NCBI RefSeq assembly: GCF_004799445.1
Contig: NZ_SSNA01000018.1
Location: 1-64,000 of the forward strand
DNA from: Bradyrhizobium sp.
GTDB lineage: Bacteria > Pseudomonadota > Alphaproteobacteria > Rhizobiales > Xanthobacteraceae
Length of the DNA stretch: 64,000 nt
Reading direction: 5' to 3'
In this document: positions 15,569 to 24,749 of the stretch, one piece after another
How the letters are laid out: each line of letters starts with the position of its first letter
How positions within the stretch are numbered: the first letter of the stretch is position 1
Translations under genes and position numbers: made by a program
The notes under the pieces: generated by a model
Told to the model about the DNA's origin: nothing
Databases searched by the model: none
Seen by the model: only the letters and a program-made list of their open reading frames with translations

Positions 15569-16267
15569 TCAGATATCGCTCGGATGCTCCCAAACCAGGC
15601 TCCTTCGCCACTTTGCCCTGAGCAGGTCGCGCCGTTCGGGATATTTTTCGTCGAGATACGAGGCGTCGACGACGCGGTCGGTTCGAAAACTGCGAAAGTC
15701 CCGGCGCAGCTCGCACCATGCGGCCAGAATCCGCACGGCTTCGTGATAGCCGATGGCGATCGGCCAGATCGTGCGCTCGCTGTCACGGCCCTGTTCGTCC
15801 CGATAACGCAGCGTGATTTTCTTTCCCTCGTGAATCTGCGTCCGCGTCCGCGCCATGTCGATGCGGTCCAGCTCCTTGCGCGAGCCCGGGCGGGCGCGGC
15901 TGGCGGGCTCGAGCACAAAGGGCCGCAAACGCTCAGGCACGGTGTCGGCGATTTTCGCGATCAGATCCTGGGCGGCGCGGGACAAGACGGCATCGGCATG
16001 GCCGGCGACCCATTGCGCGCCGAGCACGGCCGCCTCGATCTCATCGGGGGTGAGCATCAAAGGCGGCAGGTCGAAACCCTTCTCCAGAATGTAGCCCATG
16101 CCGGCCTCACCGCGGATCGGCACGCGCTGTTCCATCAGGGTTGCGATGTCGCGATAGATCGTCCGCTTCGAGGTTTCCAGCTCGGCGGCGATCGCGTCTG
16201 CCGTCAGCGGTTTTCGGGTGCGCCGGAGCACCTGGATGATCTGGAACAGACGGTCGGCGCGTCTCAT
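15569..16267 (-). CDS. WYL-domain transcriptional regulator (YafY-like)
   Basis: This 232-aa regulator has an N-terminal DeoR-type helix-turn-helix (ADRLFQIIQVLRRTRKPLTADAIAAELETSKRTIYRDI, about residues 4-41) and a C-terminal WYL domain (about 125-215) with AAWCELRRDFRSFRTDRV, the Arg-rich ligand-binding strand of the fold. The start at MRRADRLFQ (16265-16267) fits the family; an in-frame extension of 39 codons is rejected. It is divergent from the tiny ORF and GST gene at 16377, which are its most likely targets. Confidence 0.88.
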   Translation of the reverse strand: MRRADRLFQIIQVLRRTRKPLTADAIAAELETSKRTIYRDIATLMEQRVPIRGEAGMGYILEKGFDLPPLMLTPDEIEAAVLGAQWVAGHADAVLSRAAQDLIAKIADTVPERLRPFVLEPASRARPGSRKELDRIDMARTRTQIHEGKKITLRYRDEQGRDSERTIWPIAIGYHEAVRILAAWCELRRDFRSFRTDRVVDASYLDEKYPERRDLLRAKWRRSLVWEHPSDI

Positions 16268-16376
16268 GGGCGTCTCTTCTGTCTCTTTATGGCGGGTCGC
16301 CATCCGATGCTGACAGCATGTTGGCAGCAGGTGGCAAGTATAACGGGACAACACTCCAACCAAGAGGATTTTGTCG

Positions 16377-16496
16377 ATGATCATTCTCTACGGCCTCGAC
16401 CTCTGGACAACGATGTCGCCGCTGCTGACACCACGGTGGCAGCAGGGGATGGCTAGCCTGAAACGCCTGCTCAGGAAATCGGGAGCGCTCAATTGA
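16377..16496 (+). CDS. 39-aa leader-like ORF coupled to the GST gene
   Basis: ATG at 16377, preceded by AAGAGGA at about 8-nt spacing, opens a 39-codon frame (MIILYGLDLWTTMSPLLTPR...). Its TGA overlaps the TTG start of the GST gene as TTGA (16493-16496). The first residues (MIILYG) echo the GST N-terminus (MITLYG), so it may be a relic of a duplicated GST start now acting as a coupling or leader peptide. Evidence is the ribosome-binding site and the 4-bp overlap only. Confidence 0.45.
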   Translation: MIILYGLDLWTTMSPLLTPRWQQGMASLKRLLRKSGALN

Positions 16497-17221
16497 TCAC
16501 GCTTTATGGATTTGGCCCCGGCTTCGGCTTGCCGGAGATCAGCCCTTTTGTCTCCAAGACCGAGGTCCAGCTGAAGATGGCCGGCCTTTCCTATCGCAAG
16601 GAAAGGGCGAAGCCGACGGCCTCTCCCAAAGGGCAACTACCGTTCATCGACGACGCCGGCGAAAGCATCGCCGATTCCACCTTCATCCGCGCGCATATCG
16701 AAGCCAAATATGGATTCGATTTCGATGCGCCGCTGAGTTTGCAGGCCCGTGCGCAAGCCTGGGCGTTCGAGCGAATGATCGAACATCACCTCTATTGGGC
16801 GCTGGTCGGTGCGCGCTGGATCGATCCGGAGAATTTTGCCAAGGGACCGACGCATTTCTTCGATGCCGCGCCGGAGCATTTGCGCGAGAAACTTCGCGAG
16901 GACGCGCAATTCCGCGTTGCCGAGAATTACCTCCTGAGCGGGCTTGGGCGTCACGCCCCGGACGAGGACATCGACCTTGCGGTTCGCTCGTTGTTTGCGC
17001 TGTCGGTGCAACTCGGGGACAAGCCGTTTTTGATGGGGGATGCGCCCTGCGGCACCGACGCCACCGCCTTCGGTACGTTGGCCGGAATCCTGACGCCGTT
17101 CTTCACCTCACAGCTGCGGCAGCGAGCCGAACAATTCGGAAATCTCACGGCCTATGTCGACCGGATGATGCTGCAGTACTATCCGGACTTCGCCTGGACA
17201 CCGCTGCGACAGGCCGCGTGA
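16493..17221 (+). CDS. Glutathione S-transferase family protein
   Basis: The 242-aa protein has an N-terminal thioredoxin-like domain (MITLYGFGPGFGLPEISPFVSKTEVQLKMAGL, residues 1 to about 85) and an all-helical C-terminal domain. The glutathione gamma-glutamyl contact is suggested by ESIADSTFI at about 56-64. The first in-frame start is TTG at 16493, and the family normally begins with this MITLYG segment, so TTG is favoured. Its start overlaps the stop of the 39-aa ORF, implying translational coupling. Divergent WYL regulator upstream. Substrate unknown. Confidence 0.88.
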   Translation: MITLYGFGPGFGLPEISPFVSKTEVQLKMAGLSYRKERAKPTASPKGQLPFIDDAGESIADSTFIRAHIEAKYGFDFDAPLSLQARAQAWAFERMIEHHLYWALVGARWIDPENFAKGPTHFFDAAPEHLREKLREDAQFRVAENYLLSGLGRHAPDEDIDLAVRSLFALSVQLGDKPFLMGDAPCGTDATAFGTLAGILTPFFTSQLRQRAEQFGNLTAYVDRMMLQYYPDFAWTPLRQAA

Positions 17222-17315
17222 GGCTTATCGGGTCGCTGCAGGCGACGTCGTCGCAAAGCTGTTGCCGGCCCCGCGTTCGCGGGGCACGACAATGGTATTG
17301 TAGGATTTTGCTTAA

Positions 17316-17939
17316 TCACGACGAGACCGTGCCCCTCAACGCCGCCAGCTCCGCCTCCAGTTCGGCGATCCGTGCATCACTTGAGGCCAGTGCCGCCGCG
17401 ACATCGGCGGCATCGAATTTTTGCGGAATATGCTGCGGGCAATTGGTATCCCACGCGGAAATCCTGAACAGGATCACCTGTTCGGGGCGGGCCTTGTAGC
17501 CCTGCGGCATCAGCGATTGCAAAAGCGCGGGATCGTCCTCGACGATGCGCGCCTCGCCCCAGATCTTGACCCGGCGGCGATGGGCGTAATCCATCACGAA
17601 GATGTACGTTTTCGGGTTTTCCGAGAGGTTGCCTTGGGTGATATATTGCCGGTTGCCGCTGTAATCGGCGAACGCCAGGGTAGTTTTGTCCAGCATCCTG
17701 ATGAAGCCCTTTGGTCCGCCGCGATGCTGGATGTAGGGCTGTCCATCGGCGGAAGCGGTCGCGAAATACAGGCTGTTGGCTTGCGCCAGAAACGCAGCGA
17801 GGTTGTCGTCGATCTCGGTGCGCCAGCCGCCGCGCGCCTCGACATGGGCATAGGCATCGCGTGATCCCTTGCGGGTCTGGATGGCCTTCACGGCCGGGGT
17901 GAACGCAACGTCGCTGGAATAGGTCTGGGTGTCTGACAT
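17316..17939 (-). CDS. Pyridoxamine 5'-phosphate oxidase-like (FMN-binding split barrel) protein
   Basis: This 207-aa protein has a split-barrel flavin-binding domain (about 40-150). The segments YFATASADGQPYIQHRGGPKGFI and ADYSGNRQYITQGNL are typical of PPOX-class proteins that bind FMN or F420-like cofactors at a dimer interface. The C-terminal about 35 residues form a heptad-like helix (AAALASSDARIAELEAELAALR). Probably a flavin reductase or oxidoreductase; substrate unknown. It is divergent from the LysR gene at 18073 and so is likely its target. Confidence 0.85.
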   Translation of the reverse strand: MSDTQTYSSDVAFTPAVKAIQTRKGSRDAYAHVEARGGWRTEIDDNLAAFLAQANSLYFATASADGQPYIQHRGGPKGFIRMLDKTTLAFADYSGNRQYITQGNLSENPKTYIFVMDYAHRRRVKIWGEARIVEDDPALLQSLMPQGYKARPEQVILFRISAWDTNCPQHIPQKFDAADVAAALASSDARIAELEAELAALRGTVSS

Positions 17940-18011
17940 CGGAATTCTCCAGGTCTTGTCGTAAGTCCCCTGGGCGACAATCCGCCCTTCTCGCCAGCCA
18001 AAATGGGCCTT

Positions 18012-18064
18012 TTCAAAATTTGAACAATCTACTAGATTTACACTTCATAATTGCAATATATGAA
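18012..18064. promoter_or_regulatory. Palindromes in LysR/PPOX divergent promoter
   Basis: Two inverted repeats lie in the AT-rich divergent region: TTCAAA-A-TTTGAA at 18012-18024, and TTCATA-N9-TATGAA at 18044-18064. The second has the T-N11-A geometry expected of a LysR-type box and ends 8 bp before the LysR start codon. LysR regulators often repress themselves from such positions. Confidence 0.45.
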
Positions 18065-18072
18065 ATAATAAC

Positions 18073-18972
18073 ATGGATCGCATCGACGCCATGCAGGCCT
18101 TTGTCGCGGTGGCCGACCTTCAGGGTTTTGCACCGGCGGCACGCAAACTCGGCCTGTCGCCGTCGGGCGTGACGCGGCTGATCGCGGCGCTGGAGGATCG
18201 TCTCGGCGCGCGGCTGCTGCAGCGGACCACCCGGTCGGTAGCGCTGACCGATGTCGGCGCGCGCTATCTGCAGCGGGCGCGAGCAATCCTCGCCGATGTC
18301 GAGGAGGCCGAAGGATCCGTGCAGGACGAACGCTCGCGGCCAAGCGGGCGGCTGGTGGTCTCGGCGCCGATCGGATTCGGTCGCCTCCACGTCAGTCCGG
18401 TGATGTCGGAATATCTGAAGCGCTATCCCGAGGTTTCCTGCGAACTGCGGCTGTCGGATCGCGTGATCAACCTGGTGGAAGATGGCGTCGACCTCGCGGT
18501 CAGGATTGGCCATCTCGCCGATTCCAGCCTGGTGGCGCGCCATGTCGGCGAGATGCGGCGCATTGTGGTCGCCTCATCTGACTATCTCAAATCGCATGGC
18601 GAGCCCGTGACACCCGAGGCCGTCGCATCCCATCAAACCATTCAGTTCGGCGCGGCGACCGCGTCGCGCGACTGGCGCTTTGTCAGGGAAGGCCGCGAGG
18701 TTCGCGTTGCGCCAATGCCGCGCTTTGCCACCAACAGCGCCGATGCAGCGATTCAATATGCCGCGCAGGGCGGCGGCCTGACCCGGGTGATGTTTTATCA
18801 GGCGGCCTCCGCGCTCAAGGCCGGCCGGCTGAAAATCGTGCTGGCGAAGTTCGAGCAGCCGGCCGTGCCGATCCACATCGTCTATCCGACTTCGCGGATG
18901 TTGTCGGCGAAGGTGCGCACCTTCATCGATCTCGTCGTCGATATCAGCGACTGGCATTTTGGTGTGCGGTAA
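18073..18972 (+). CDS. LysR family transcriptional regulator
   Basis: This 299-aa LTTR has an N-terminal winged helix (MDRIDAMQAFVAVADLQGFAPAARKLGLSPSGVTRLI; residues 1-60) and a periplasmic-binding-protein-like effector domain (about 90-295). RLVVSAPIGFGR and the DLAVRIGHLADSSLVARHVG region are typical of the CrgA-like subgroup. It is divergent from the PPOX-like gene. pobA lies 0.8 kb further on, but the PaaI gene and a repeat separate them, so a link to 4-hydroxybenzoate is not supported by position. Confidence 0.92.
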   Translation: MDRIDAMQAFVAVADLQGFAPAARKLGLSPSGVTRLIAALEDRLGARLLQRTTRSVALTDVGARYLQRARAILADVEEAEGSVQDERSRPSGRLVVSAPIGFGRLHVSPVMSEYLKRYPEVSCELRLSDRVINLVEDGVDLAVRIGHLADSSLVARHVGEMRRIVVASSDYLKSHGEPVTPEAVASHQTIQFGAATASRDWRFVREGREVRVAPMPRFATNSADAAIQYAAQGGGLTRVMFYQAASALKAGRLKIVLAKFEQPAVPIHIVYPTSRMLSAKVRTFIDLVVDISDWHFGVR

Positions 18973-18985
18973 TCTATCGAACATG

Positions 18986-19113
18986 CCCCGGATGCTGCGC
19001 AGCACGCGGCTCTTGCGGCGTGGTGCGCTGCTGATCCGGGGTCGATGCGAGTGCCGCGATGGGTCCCGGCTGTGCGGAGCAGCACGAAGAGCGCTGCACC
19101 GCGTCTGGGACAC
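18986..19113 (-). repeat. Twin-hairpin intergenic repeat, copy 3 (inverted)
   Basis: Reverse-oriented copy: CCCCGGATGCTGCGCAGCAC, GCGCTGCTGATCCGGGG, then GGGTCCCGGCTGTGCGGAGC and GCGCTGCACCGCGTCTGGGAC. It fills the gap between the convergent LysR and PaaI genes and may serve as a bidirectional terminator. Confidence 0.78.
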
Positions 19114-19134
19114 GAACCGGATGAGTGCGTGCGC

Positions 19135-19554
19135 TCACTCCTGCTTCTTCACCACCCGAAATGTTCCATTCGCCCGCGCGATCACGGCGTCGTCGGCCGT
19201 CACAAGACACTGCGCGAAGCACAGCGTGCCGCCGGTCTTGATCACGTCGGTCTCGACCGCGAGCCATTGCCCGATCTGGGCGCTGTTGATGAAATCGATC
19301 GACATGCTGACCGTCACCAGCGAACAGGCGCCGCGCATTTTGTGGGCGCAACTGTGCCCCATGGCTTTATCGGTCAGCGCGGCTATCAAGCCGCCATGGA
19401 CGAACCCGCGCGCGTTGGTATGCGGCGTGGCCAGCCGAAGTCCAAGCACGATCGCATCCGGCGTTTGCTTGGAATAGATCGGCTCCCAGGGATCGGTGAG
19501 GGGACTACGCCGGGTTTGGCGCGCAAAGCCGTCGGGAATGTCGGCAGCGGTCAT
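19135..19554 (-). CDS. PaaI family (hotdog) thioesterase
   Basis: The 139-aa single hotdog-fold protein contains the PaaI/YbgC-region signature TNARGFVHGGLIAALTDKAMGHSC (about residues 58-81), where the HGG loop and the following acidic residue form the acyl-CoA hydrolysis site. Such proteins hydrolyse aromatic or medium-chain acyl-CoA, often as a rescue for CoA stuck in dead-end thioesters. Its position between the regulator and the hydroxycinnamate locus makes an aromatic acyl-CoA plausible but unproven. Confidence 0.85.
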   Translation of the reverse strand: MTAADIPDGFARQTRRSPLTDPWEPIYSKQTPDAIVLGLRLATPHTNARGFVHGGLIAALTDKAMGHSCAHKMRGACSLVTVSMSIDFINSAQIGQWLAVETDVIKTGGTLCFAQCLVTADDAVIARANGTFRVVKKQE

Positions 19555-19670
19555 CCGAACGTTCTTTCATTGGCGATAGACGGCATTGAACGCGATCCCA
19601 ACGCGAATTGCACCGCCTACAAAGTTTAAAACAGGATTTGAGTTTTCGCGCAAAACGAGGTGGCCATATC

Positions 19671-19785
19671 GTGATTGCGAGGAGTGCAAGCGACAAAGCA
19701 ATCCATTGGCGCCGGGGCTTCCGGATTGCTTCGCGGAGCCTGTCATCGGGCGCGCGTTCGCGCGACCCGTTGGCTCGCAATGACG
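19671..19785. repeat. ATTGCGAGGAGC-type inverted repeat, copy 1
   Basis: GTGATTGCGAGGAGTGCAAG at the left and TGGCTCGCAATGACG at the right are inverted. Inner segments AAGCAATCC and GGATTGCTTCGC are also complementary, and GGGCGCGCGTTCGCGCGACCC adds a third hairpin. Related copy at 55902-55990. Confidence 0.65.
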
Positions 19786-19797
19786 TCGCAAAATCCC

Positions 19798-20982
<1,185 letters not shown>

Positions 20983-21001
20983 TTATTATAGGCTTGAACT
21001 T

Positions 21002-21060
21002 GTCCGCGCGGACGTGGCCGGGCGTACTTGCCATGATAATTATATCATATAACAATATCT
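21002..21060. promoter_or_regulatory. pobA/tarP divergent operator region
   Basis: This interval has a perfect 12-bp palindrome GTCCGCGCGGAC (21002-21013), then the AT-rich inverted repeat ATGATA-ATTA-TATCAT (21033-21048), and ATAT-AACA-ATAT (about 21047-21058). The AT-rich elements resemble those upstream of couB and couR, so a shared MarR (CouR) operator is likely. The GC palindrome could serve a separate pobA regulator. Confidence 0.5.
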
Positions 21061-21100
21061 GCAAAGGGCCATCGAAGCCCTGCTGTCGGAAGGGGAGAAA

Positions 21101-22123
21101 ATGTCGATGAGGAAGACGCTCCTGGCGCTGCTGTTGGCCGCCAGCATGACGCCCGCGTTTGCGCAGGAAAAAACCTTCGAACTGAAACTGTCGCACTGGG
21201 TGCCGGCCTCGCATCCGCTGCAGAAGGCGCTGGAGGACTGGGGCGCCGCGGTCGAGAAGGAATCCGGCGGCACGATCAAGTACAAGGTCTATCCCGCGCA
21301 GCAGCTCGGCAAGGCCTTCGACCACTACGACATGGCGCGCGACGGTATCGCCGATGTCACTTACATCAACCCGGGCTATCAGCCCGGCCGCTTCCCGATC
21401 ATCGGCGCCGGCGAACTTCCGTTCCTGATGTCGGACGCCAAGGGCGGCTCGATGGGGCTCGATGCCTGGTACCGGAAATACGCCGAGAAGGAGATGAAGG
21501 ATGTCAAGTTCTGCCTCGCCTTCATCCATGCACCGTCGTCGTTCCACTCGCGCACCAAGAAGATACTCGTACCCGACGACGTCAAGGGCATGAAGATCCG
21601 CCCCGCCGACGCCACCATCGCCAATTTCGTGACCCTGCTCGGCGGCACCAACGTGCAGTCCTCGGCGCCGGAAGTCCGCGACATCATCGAGCGCGGCGTT
21701 GCCGACGCCGTAACCTTCCCGTGGGGATCGCTGGTTTTGTTCGGCATCGACAAGGTGACCAAATACCAGATGGACGCGCCGCTCTACGTCACGACATTCG
21801 CCTTCGTCATGAACAAGGACAAGTACAGCCAGATGTCCGACCGGCAGAAAAAGGCGATCGACGACAACTGCAATACCGAAGCCGCCGGCCGTGTCGGCGA
21901 ACCCTGGGGCAAGTTCGAAGACGCCGGCCTCGACAAGGTGAAGGCGGAGGCGGGTCAGGAAGTCTACGCACTGACTGTAGAGCAGACCGCGCTGTGGAAG
22001 AAGGCGTCCGAGCCGCTGATCAAGACCTGGGCCGACAGCGTCAGGAAGGCCGGGACCGATCCGGACCCGGCGATGGCTGAGCTGCGGGCTTCTCTCGCCA
22101 AGTACAACGCCTTGACCCAGTAG
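21101..22123 (+). CDS. tarP: TRAP transporter solute-binding protein (DctP family)
   Basis: This 340-aa periplasmic receptor has a signal peptide at residues 1 to about 22 (MSMRKTLLALLL..TPAFAQ). The mature protein shows DctP-family features, SHWVPASHP near the N-terminus and the central helix region VKGMKIRPADATIANFVTLLGGTNVQ, whose Arg normally salt-bridges the ligand carboxylate. A TRAP trio beside hydroxycinnamate genes matches the TarPQM system of R. palustris, which takes up lignin-derived aromatic acids. The substrate here is inferred from that match. Followed by the small and large membrane subunits. Confidence 0.9.
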   Translation: MSMRKTLLALLLAASMTPAFAQEKTFELKLSHWVPASHPLQKALEDWGAAVEKESGGTIKYKVYPAQQLGKAFDHYDMARDGIADVTYINPGYQPGRFPIIGAGELPFLMSDAKGGSMGLDAWYRKYAEKEMKDVKFCLAFIHAPSSFHSRTKKILVPDDVKGMKIRPADATIANFVTLLGGTNVQSSAPEVRDIIERGVADAVTFPWGSLVLFGIDKVTKYQMDAPLYVTTFAFVMNKDKYSQMSDRQKKAIDDNCNTEAAGRVGEPWGKFEDAGLDKVKAEAGQEVYALTVEQTALWKKASEPLIKTWADSVRKAGTDPDPAMAELRASLAKYNALTQ

Positions 22124-22210
22124 AAACCCTCTGGATATTTTCACGGCGGTAGAGATGCTTTCCGCCGCCGTGCCCTCGCCTTGCAGTCCCGAAAGCCGTG
22201 TGGAGCGGAA

Positions 22211-22720
22211 ATGAAGCGCGCGTCTATGGATCGTTTGATCGATACGATCGAATGGATTGCGGCCGGCTTTGTCGGCATTGTCGCCGCCAACATCTTCATC
22301 TCGGTTCTCTTGCGCAATCTCTTCAGTTATTCGATCCCCGACTCCTTCGATATCGGGCGCCTGATGCTCGGCATCCTGATCTTCTGGGGTATCGCCGCCA
22401 CCAGCTATCGCGGCACCCACATCACCGTCGACCTGATCTGGGGCAATGTCGGCCCGAAATACCAGCGCCTGATCGACGTGTTCGCGACGCTGGTGCTGCT
22501 GTTCGTGGTGACGGTGCAGACCTGGACGCTGTTCGACAAGGTGCGCGGCACCTATAACGACAATGTCACGACATTCGACATGCACATGCCGACCTGGCCG
22601 TTCTTCGCGGTCGCGTGGGCCGGCGACGTCTCCGCGGTGCTTCTGATCGCGATCCGGACTTACCGGCTGATCTTCCACCCCGAAGAGATGCACGATCCCA
22701 AGATCGCGGGCACGGAGTGA
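22211..22720 (+). CDS. tarQ: TRAP transporter small permease (DctQ family)
   Basis: This 169-aa membrane protein has four predicted helices (about 12-34, 46-66, 85-106, 128-150), as usual for DctQ subunits, and the family segment LLRNLFSYSIPDSFDIGRLMLGILIFWGIAATSYRGTHITVDL. The ATG at 22211 (MKRASMDRLIDTIEW) follows GGAGCGGAA; a TTG ten codons earlier is possible but less likely. It lies between tarP and tarM, 7 bp from the latter, so it is cotranscribed. Confidence 0.9.
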   Translation: MKRASMDRLIDTIEWIAAGFVGIVAANIFISVLLRNLFSYSIPDSFDIGRLMLGILIFWGIAATSYRGTHITVDLIWGNVGPKYQRLIDVFATLVLLFVVTVQTWTLFDKVRGTYNDNVTTFDMHMPTWPFFAVAWAGDVSAVLLIAIRTYRLIFHPEEMHDPKIAGTE

Positions 22721-22727
22721 GCGCGGC

Positions 22728-24047
22728 ATGAGCACCGATGCCGTCGCCGTGCTGGGGTTCGTGGCGCTGTTCGCGCTGATGTTGCTGCGCGTGCCGGTCG
22801 GCATGGCGATGGGACTGGTCGGCGTCTCGGGCTTTGGCTATCTGGTCGGCGGCACGCCGGCGCTCAAACTGGTCGGCCAGACCTCAATGCGCACGGTGAC
22901 CGACTACACCTTCGGCGTCATCCCGATGTTCCTCTTGATGGGGACCTTCGTCAGCAATTCCGGCATGAGCCGCGATCTATTCCGCGCCGCCAACGGCTTC
23001 GTCGGACATTTGCGCGGCGGCCTCGGGATTGCCACGGTCGCGGCTTGCGGCGGCTTTGCCGCGATCTGCGGTTCGTCGGTGGCAACGGCGGCGACGTTTT
23101 CGGCGGTGGCCTACCCGGAAATGCGCCGTTTCGGCTATCCGCAGTCCTTTGCCACCGGCGTGATCGCGGCCGGCGGCACGCTGGGCGCCATGCTGCCGCC
23201 TTCGACGGTGCTCGCGGTCTACGGCATCATTACCGAGCAGGATATCGGCAAGCTGTTCATGGCCGGCATCATTCCCGGCCTGCTCGCGATGACCATGTAC
23301 ATGATTACCATCGCGCTGATCGGCTATTTCCGGCCGGGCTTTCTGCCGACCGGCGCGCTAACCACATGGCGCGAGCGCTTCGCCGGGCTGAAGGAGATCT
23401 GGGCGCCGGTAGTGCTGTTCGTGTTTGTCATTGGCGGACTTTACGGCCTGCCGTTCCTGCCGCGCTTCACCCCGACCGAAGCCGGCGGCGTCGGCGCCAC
23501 CGGCGCCTTCCTGATCGGCGTGCTCACCGGACGATTGGACAGGGACAAGATCCTCGCCTCGCTGTTGCAGGCGACCCGCACCGCGGCCGCCGTGTTCACG
23601 GTGCTGATCGGCGCCTTGATCTTCGGGTATTTCCTCACGGTGACGCAGACCCCGCAAAAGGTCACGGAATTCCTCACCGGACTCGGGCTGGGCAGTTACG
23701 GCGTGCTCGCCGTCATCATGGTGATGTATCTGGTGCTCGGCTGCCTGATGGACGCGATGGCGATGATCATTTTGACGGTGCCGATCATCTTTCCGGTGAT
23801 CTCCCAGCTCGGCTTCGACCCGATCTGGTTCGGCGTCATCATCGTCATGACGGTAGAACTCGGCCTGATCCATCCGCCGGTCGGAATGAACGTCTTTGTA
23901 ATCAAGAGCGTCGTCAAGGACGTGTCCTTCACCACGATCTTCAAGGGGGTGATTCCGTTCGTGGCGACGGATATCGTTCGGCTGGTCATTCTGATTGCAT
24001 TTCCGTTGCTGGCGACCTGGTTGCCGCAACACATGATGGTTCGCTAA
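22728..24047 (+). CDS. tarM: TRAP transporter large permease (DctM family)
   Basis: This 439-aa, about twelve-helix permease forms the Na+-driven translocation unit. It shows DctM signatures: CGGFAAICGSSVATAATFSAVAYPEM in the first half, GGTLGAMLPPSTVLAVYG, and in the second half LGCLMDAMAMIILTVPIIFPV and HPPVGMNVFVIKS, where Na+ and substrate sites are formed in the family. It starts 7 bp after tarQ. A hairpin of ATCCTCTTTCTCGCGAG and GCAAGAAGGAT just after the stop (24049-24075) could slow or end transcription before the next gene. Confidence 0.93.
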   Translation: MSTDAVAVLGFVALFALMLLRVPVGMAMGLVGVSGFGYLVGGTPALKLVGQTSMRTVTDYTFGVIPMFLLMGTFVSNSGMSRDLFRAANGFVGHLRGGLGIATVAACGGFAAICGSSVATAATFSAVAYPEMRRFGYPQSFATGVIAAGGTLGAMLPPSTVLAVYGIITEQDIGKLFMAGIIPGLLAMTMYMITIALIGYFRPGFLPTGALTTWRERFAGLKEIWAPVVLFVFVIGGLYGLPFLPRFTPTEAGGVGATGAFLIGVLTGRLDRDKILASLLQATRTAAAVFTVLIGALIFGYFLTVTQTPQKVTEFLTGLGLGSYGVLAVIMVMYLVLGCLMDAMAMIILTVPIIFPVISQLGFDPIWFGVIIVMTVELGLIHPPVGMNVFVIKSVVKDVSFTTIFKGVIPFVATDIVRLVILIAFPLLATWLPQHMMVR

Positions 24048-24084
24048 TCCTCTTTCTCGCGAGCAAGAAGGATCCGGGTGATTC

Positions 24085-24546
24085 ATGGAACCTGTGCTTC
24101 AAACCAGATACGTCTTCACCATCACCGCCCACATCGGCAGCGTGACTTCGGCCGGCGACATCGGCACCGGCGTGCGCCGGATCATCCCGATCACCGGCGG
24201 CGAGGTGAAGGGCCAGGACGTCAACGGCCAGATCTGCGCCTTCGGCGCGGACTTCCAGATCATCCGGCCCAATGAGCTGATCGAGCTGGAGGCGAAATAC
24301 GCGTTTGCGACCGACGACGGCGCGGTGATCTATGTCGAGAACAGGGGCATCCGCTGCGGACCGGTGGAGCTGCTGCAGAGGCTGAAACGCGGCGAGCCGG
24401 TCGACCCGAAACTGATCTATTTCCGCACCGTGCCGAAATTCGAGACGGGCAGCGAAAAATACCGCTGGTTGATGGAAAGCCTGTTTGTCGGCTCGGCCGC
24501 GCGCCACGCCGACCGCGTCGTCGTCGACGTGCACCAGGTCTTGTGA
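24085..24546 (+). CDS. DUF3237 domain protein
   Basis: The 153-aa protein is a single DUF3237 (UPF0311-like) beta-barrel domain: LQTRYVFTITAHIGS at the start, RRIIPITGGEVKG, and a C-terminal YFRTVPKFETGSEKYRWLMESLFVG motif. No catalytic function is established for the family. No signal peptide, so cytosolic. It lies between tarM and couB, and homologues sit at the same place in related hydroxycinnamate loci as far as I recall. A ligand-binding or lyase-like step in the aromatic pathway is an inference from context. Confidence 0.87.
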   Translation: MEPVLQTRYVFTITAHIGSVTSAGDIGTGVRRIIPITGGEVKGQDVNGQICAFGADFQIIRPNELIELEAKYAFATDDGAVIYVENRGIRCGPVELLQRLKRGEPVDPKLIYFRTVPKFETGSEKYRWLMESLFVGSAARHADRVVVDVHQVL

Positions 24547-24563
24547 GGTGTCACCCGTCGCGG

Positions 24564-24683
24564 GTCGTCCCGGCGAACGCCGGGACCCATACCCCTGTGG
24601 CTGTTCAGTTTGGCCCGGTAGGCGACGTCTTCTGCAACAATTGGCCTCTGTGGTTATGGGTCCCGGCGTTCGCCGGGACGACG
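24564..24683. repeat. GTCGTCC...GGGACGAC inverted repeat, copy 2
   Basis: GTCGTCCCGGCGAACGCCGG at the left and CCGGCGTTCGCCGGGACGAC at the right are perfect inverted arms of 20 bp around about 80 bp. It is the best-preserved member of the family also found at 15064, 53211 and 54594. It separates the DUF3237 gene from the couB promoter. Confidence 0.8.
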
Positions 24684-24691
24684 AGGAGTTG

Positions 24692-24726
24692 TTGACACCC
24701 TCCTCATTAGTTATAAAATATAACTA
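24692..24726 (+). promoter_or_regulatory. Promoter with overlapping palindromic operator (couB)
   Basis: TTGACA at 24692-24697 and TAAAAT at 24714-24719 (16-bp spacing) form a strong sigma-70-type promoter. The perfect palindrome TAGTTATA-AAA-TATAACTA at 24708-24726 covers the -10 element, so a dimeric repressor bound there would block polymerase. CouR (MarR) is the obvious candidate. Similar AT-rich palindromes lie at 21033 and 33779. Confidence 0.65.
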
Positions 24727-24749
24727 TTCTCCACTGGAACAATAAACCC

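Noticed and set aside
24547..24691. CRISPR-like repeat unit
   Set aside because: Single pair of inverted arms with no direct-repeat/spacer periodicity and no cas genes; it is an intergenic palindrome.
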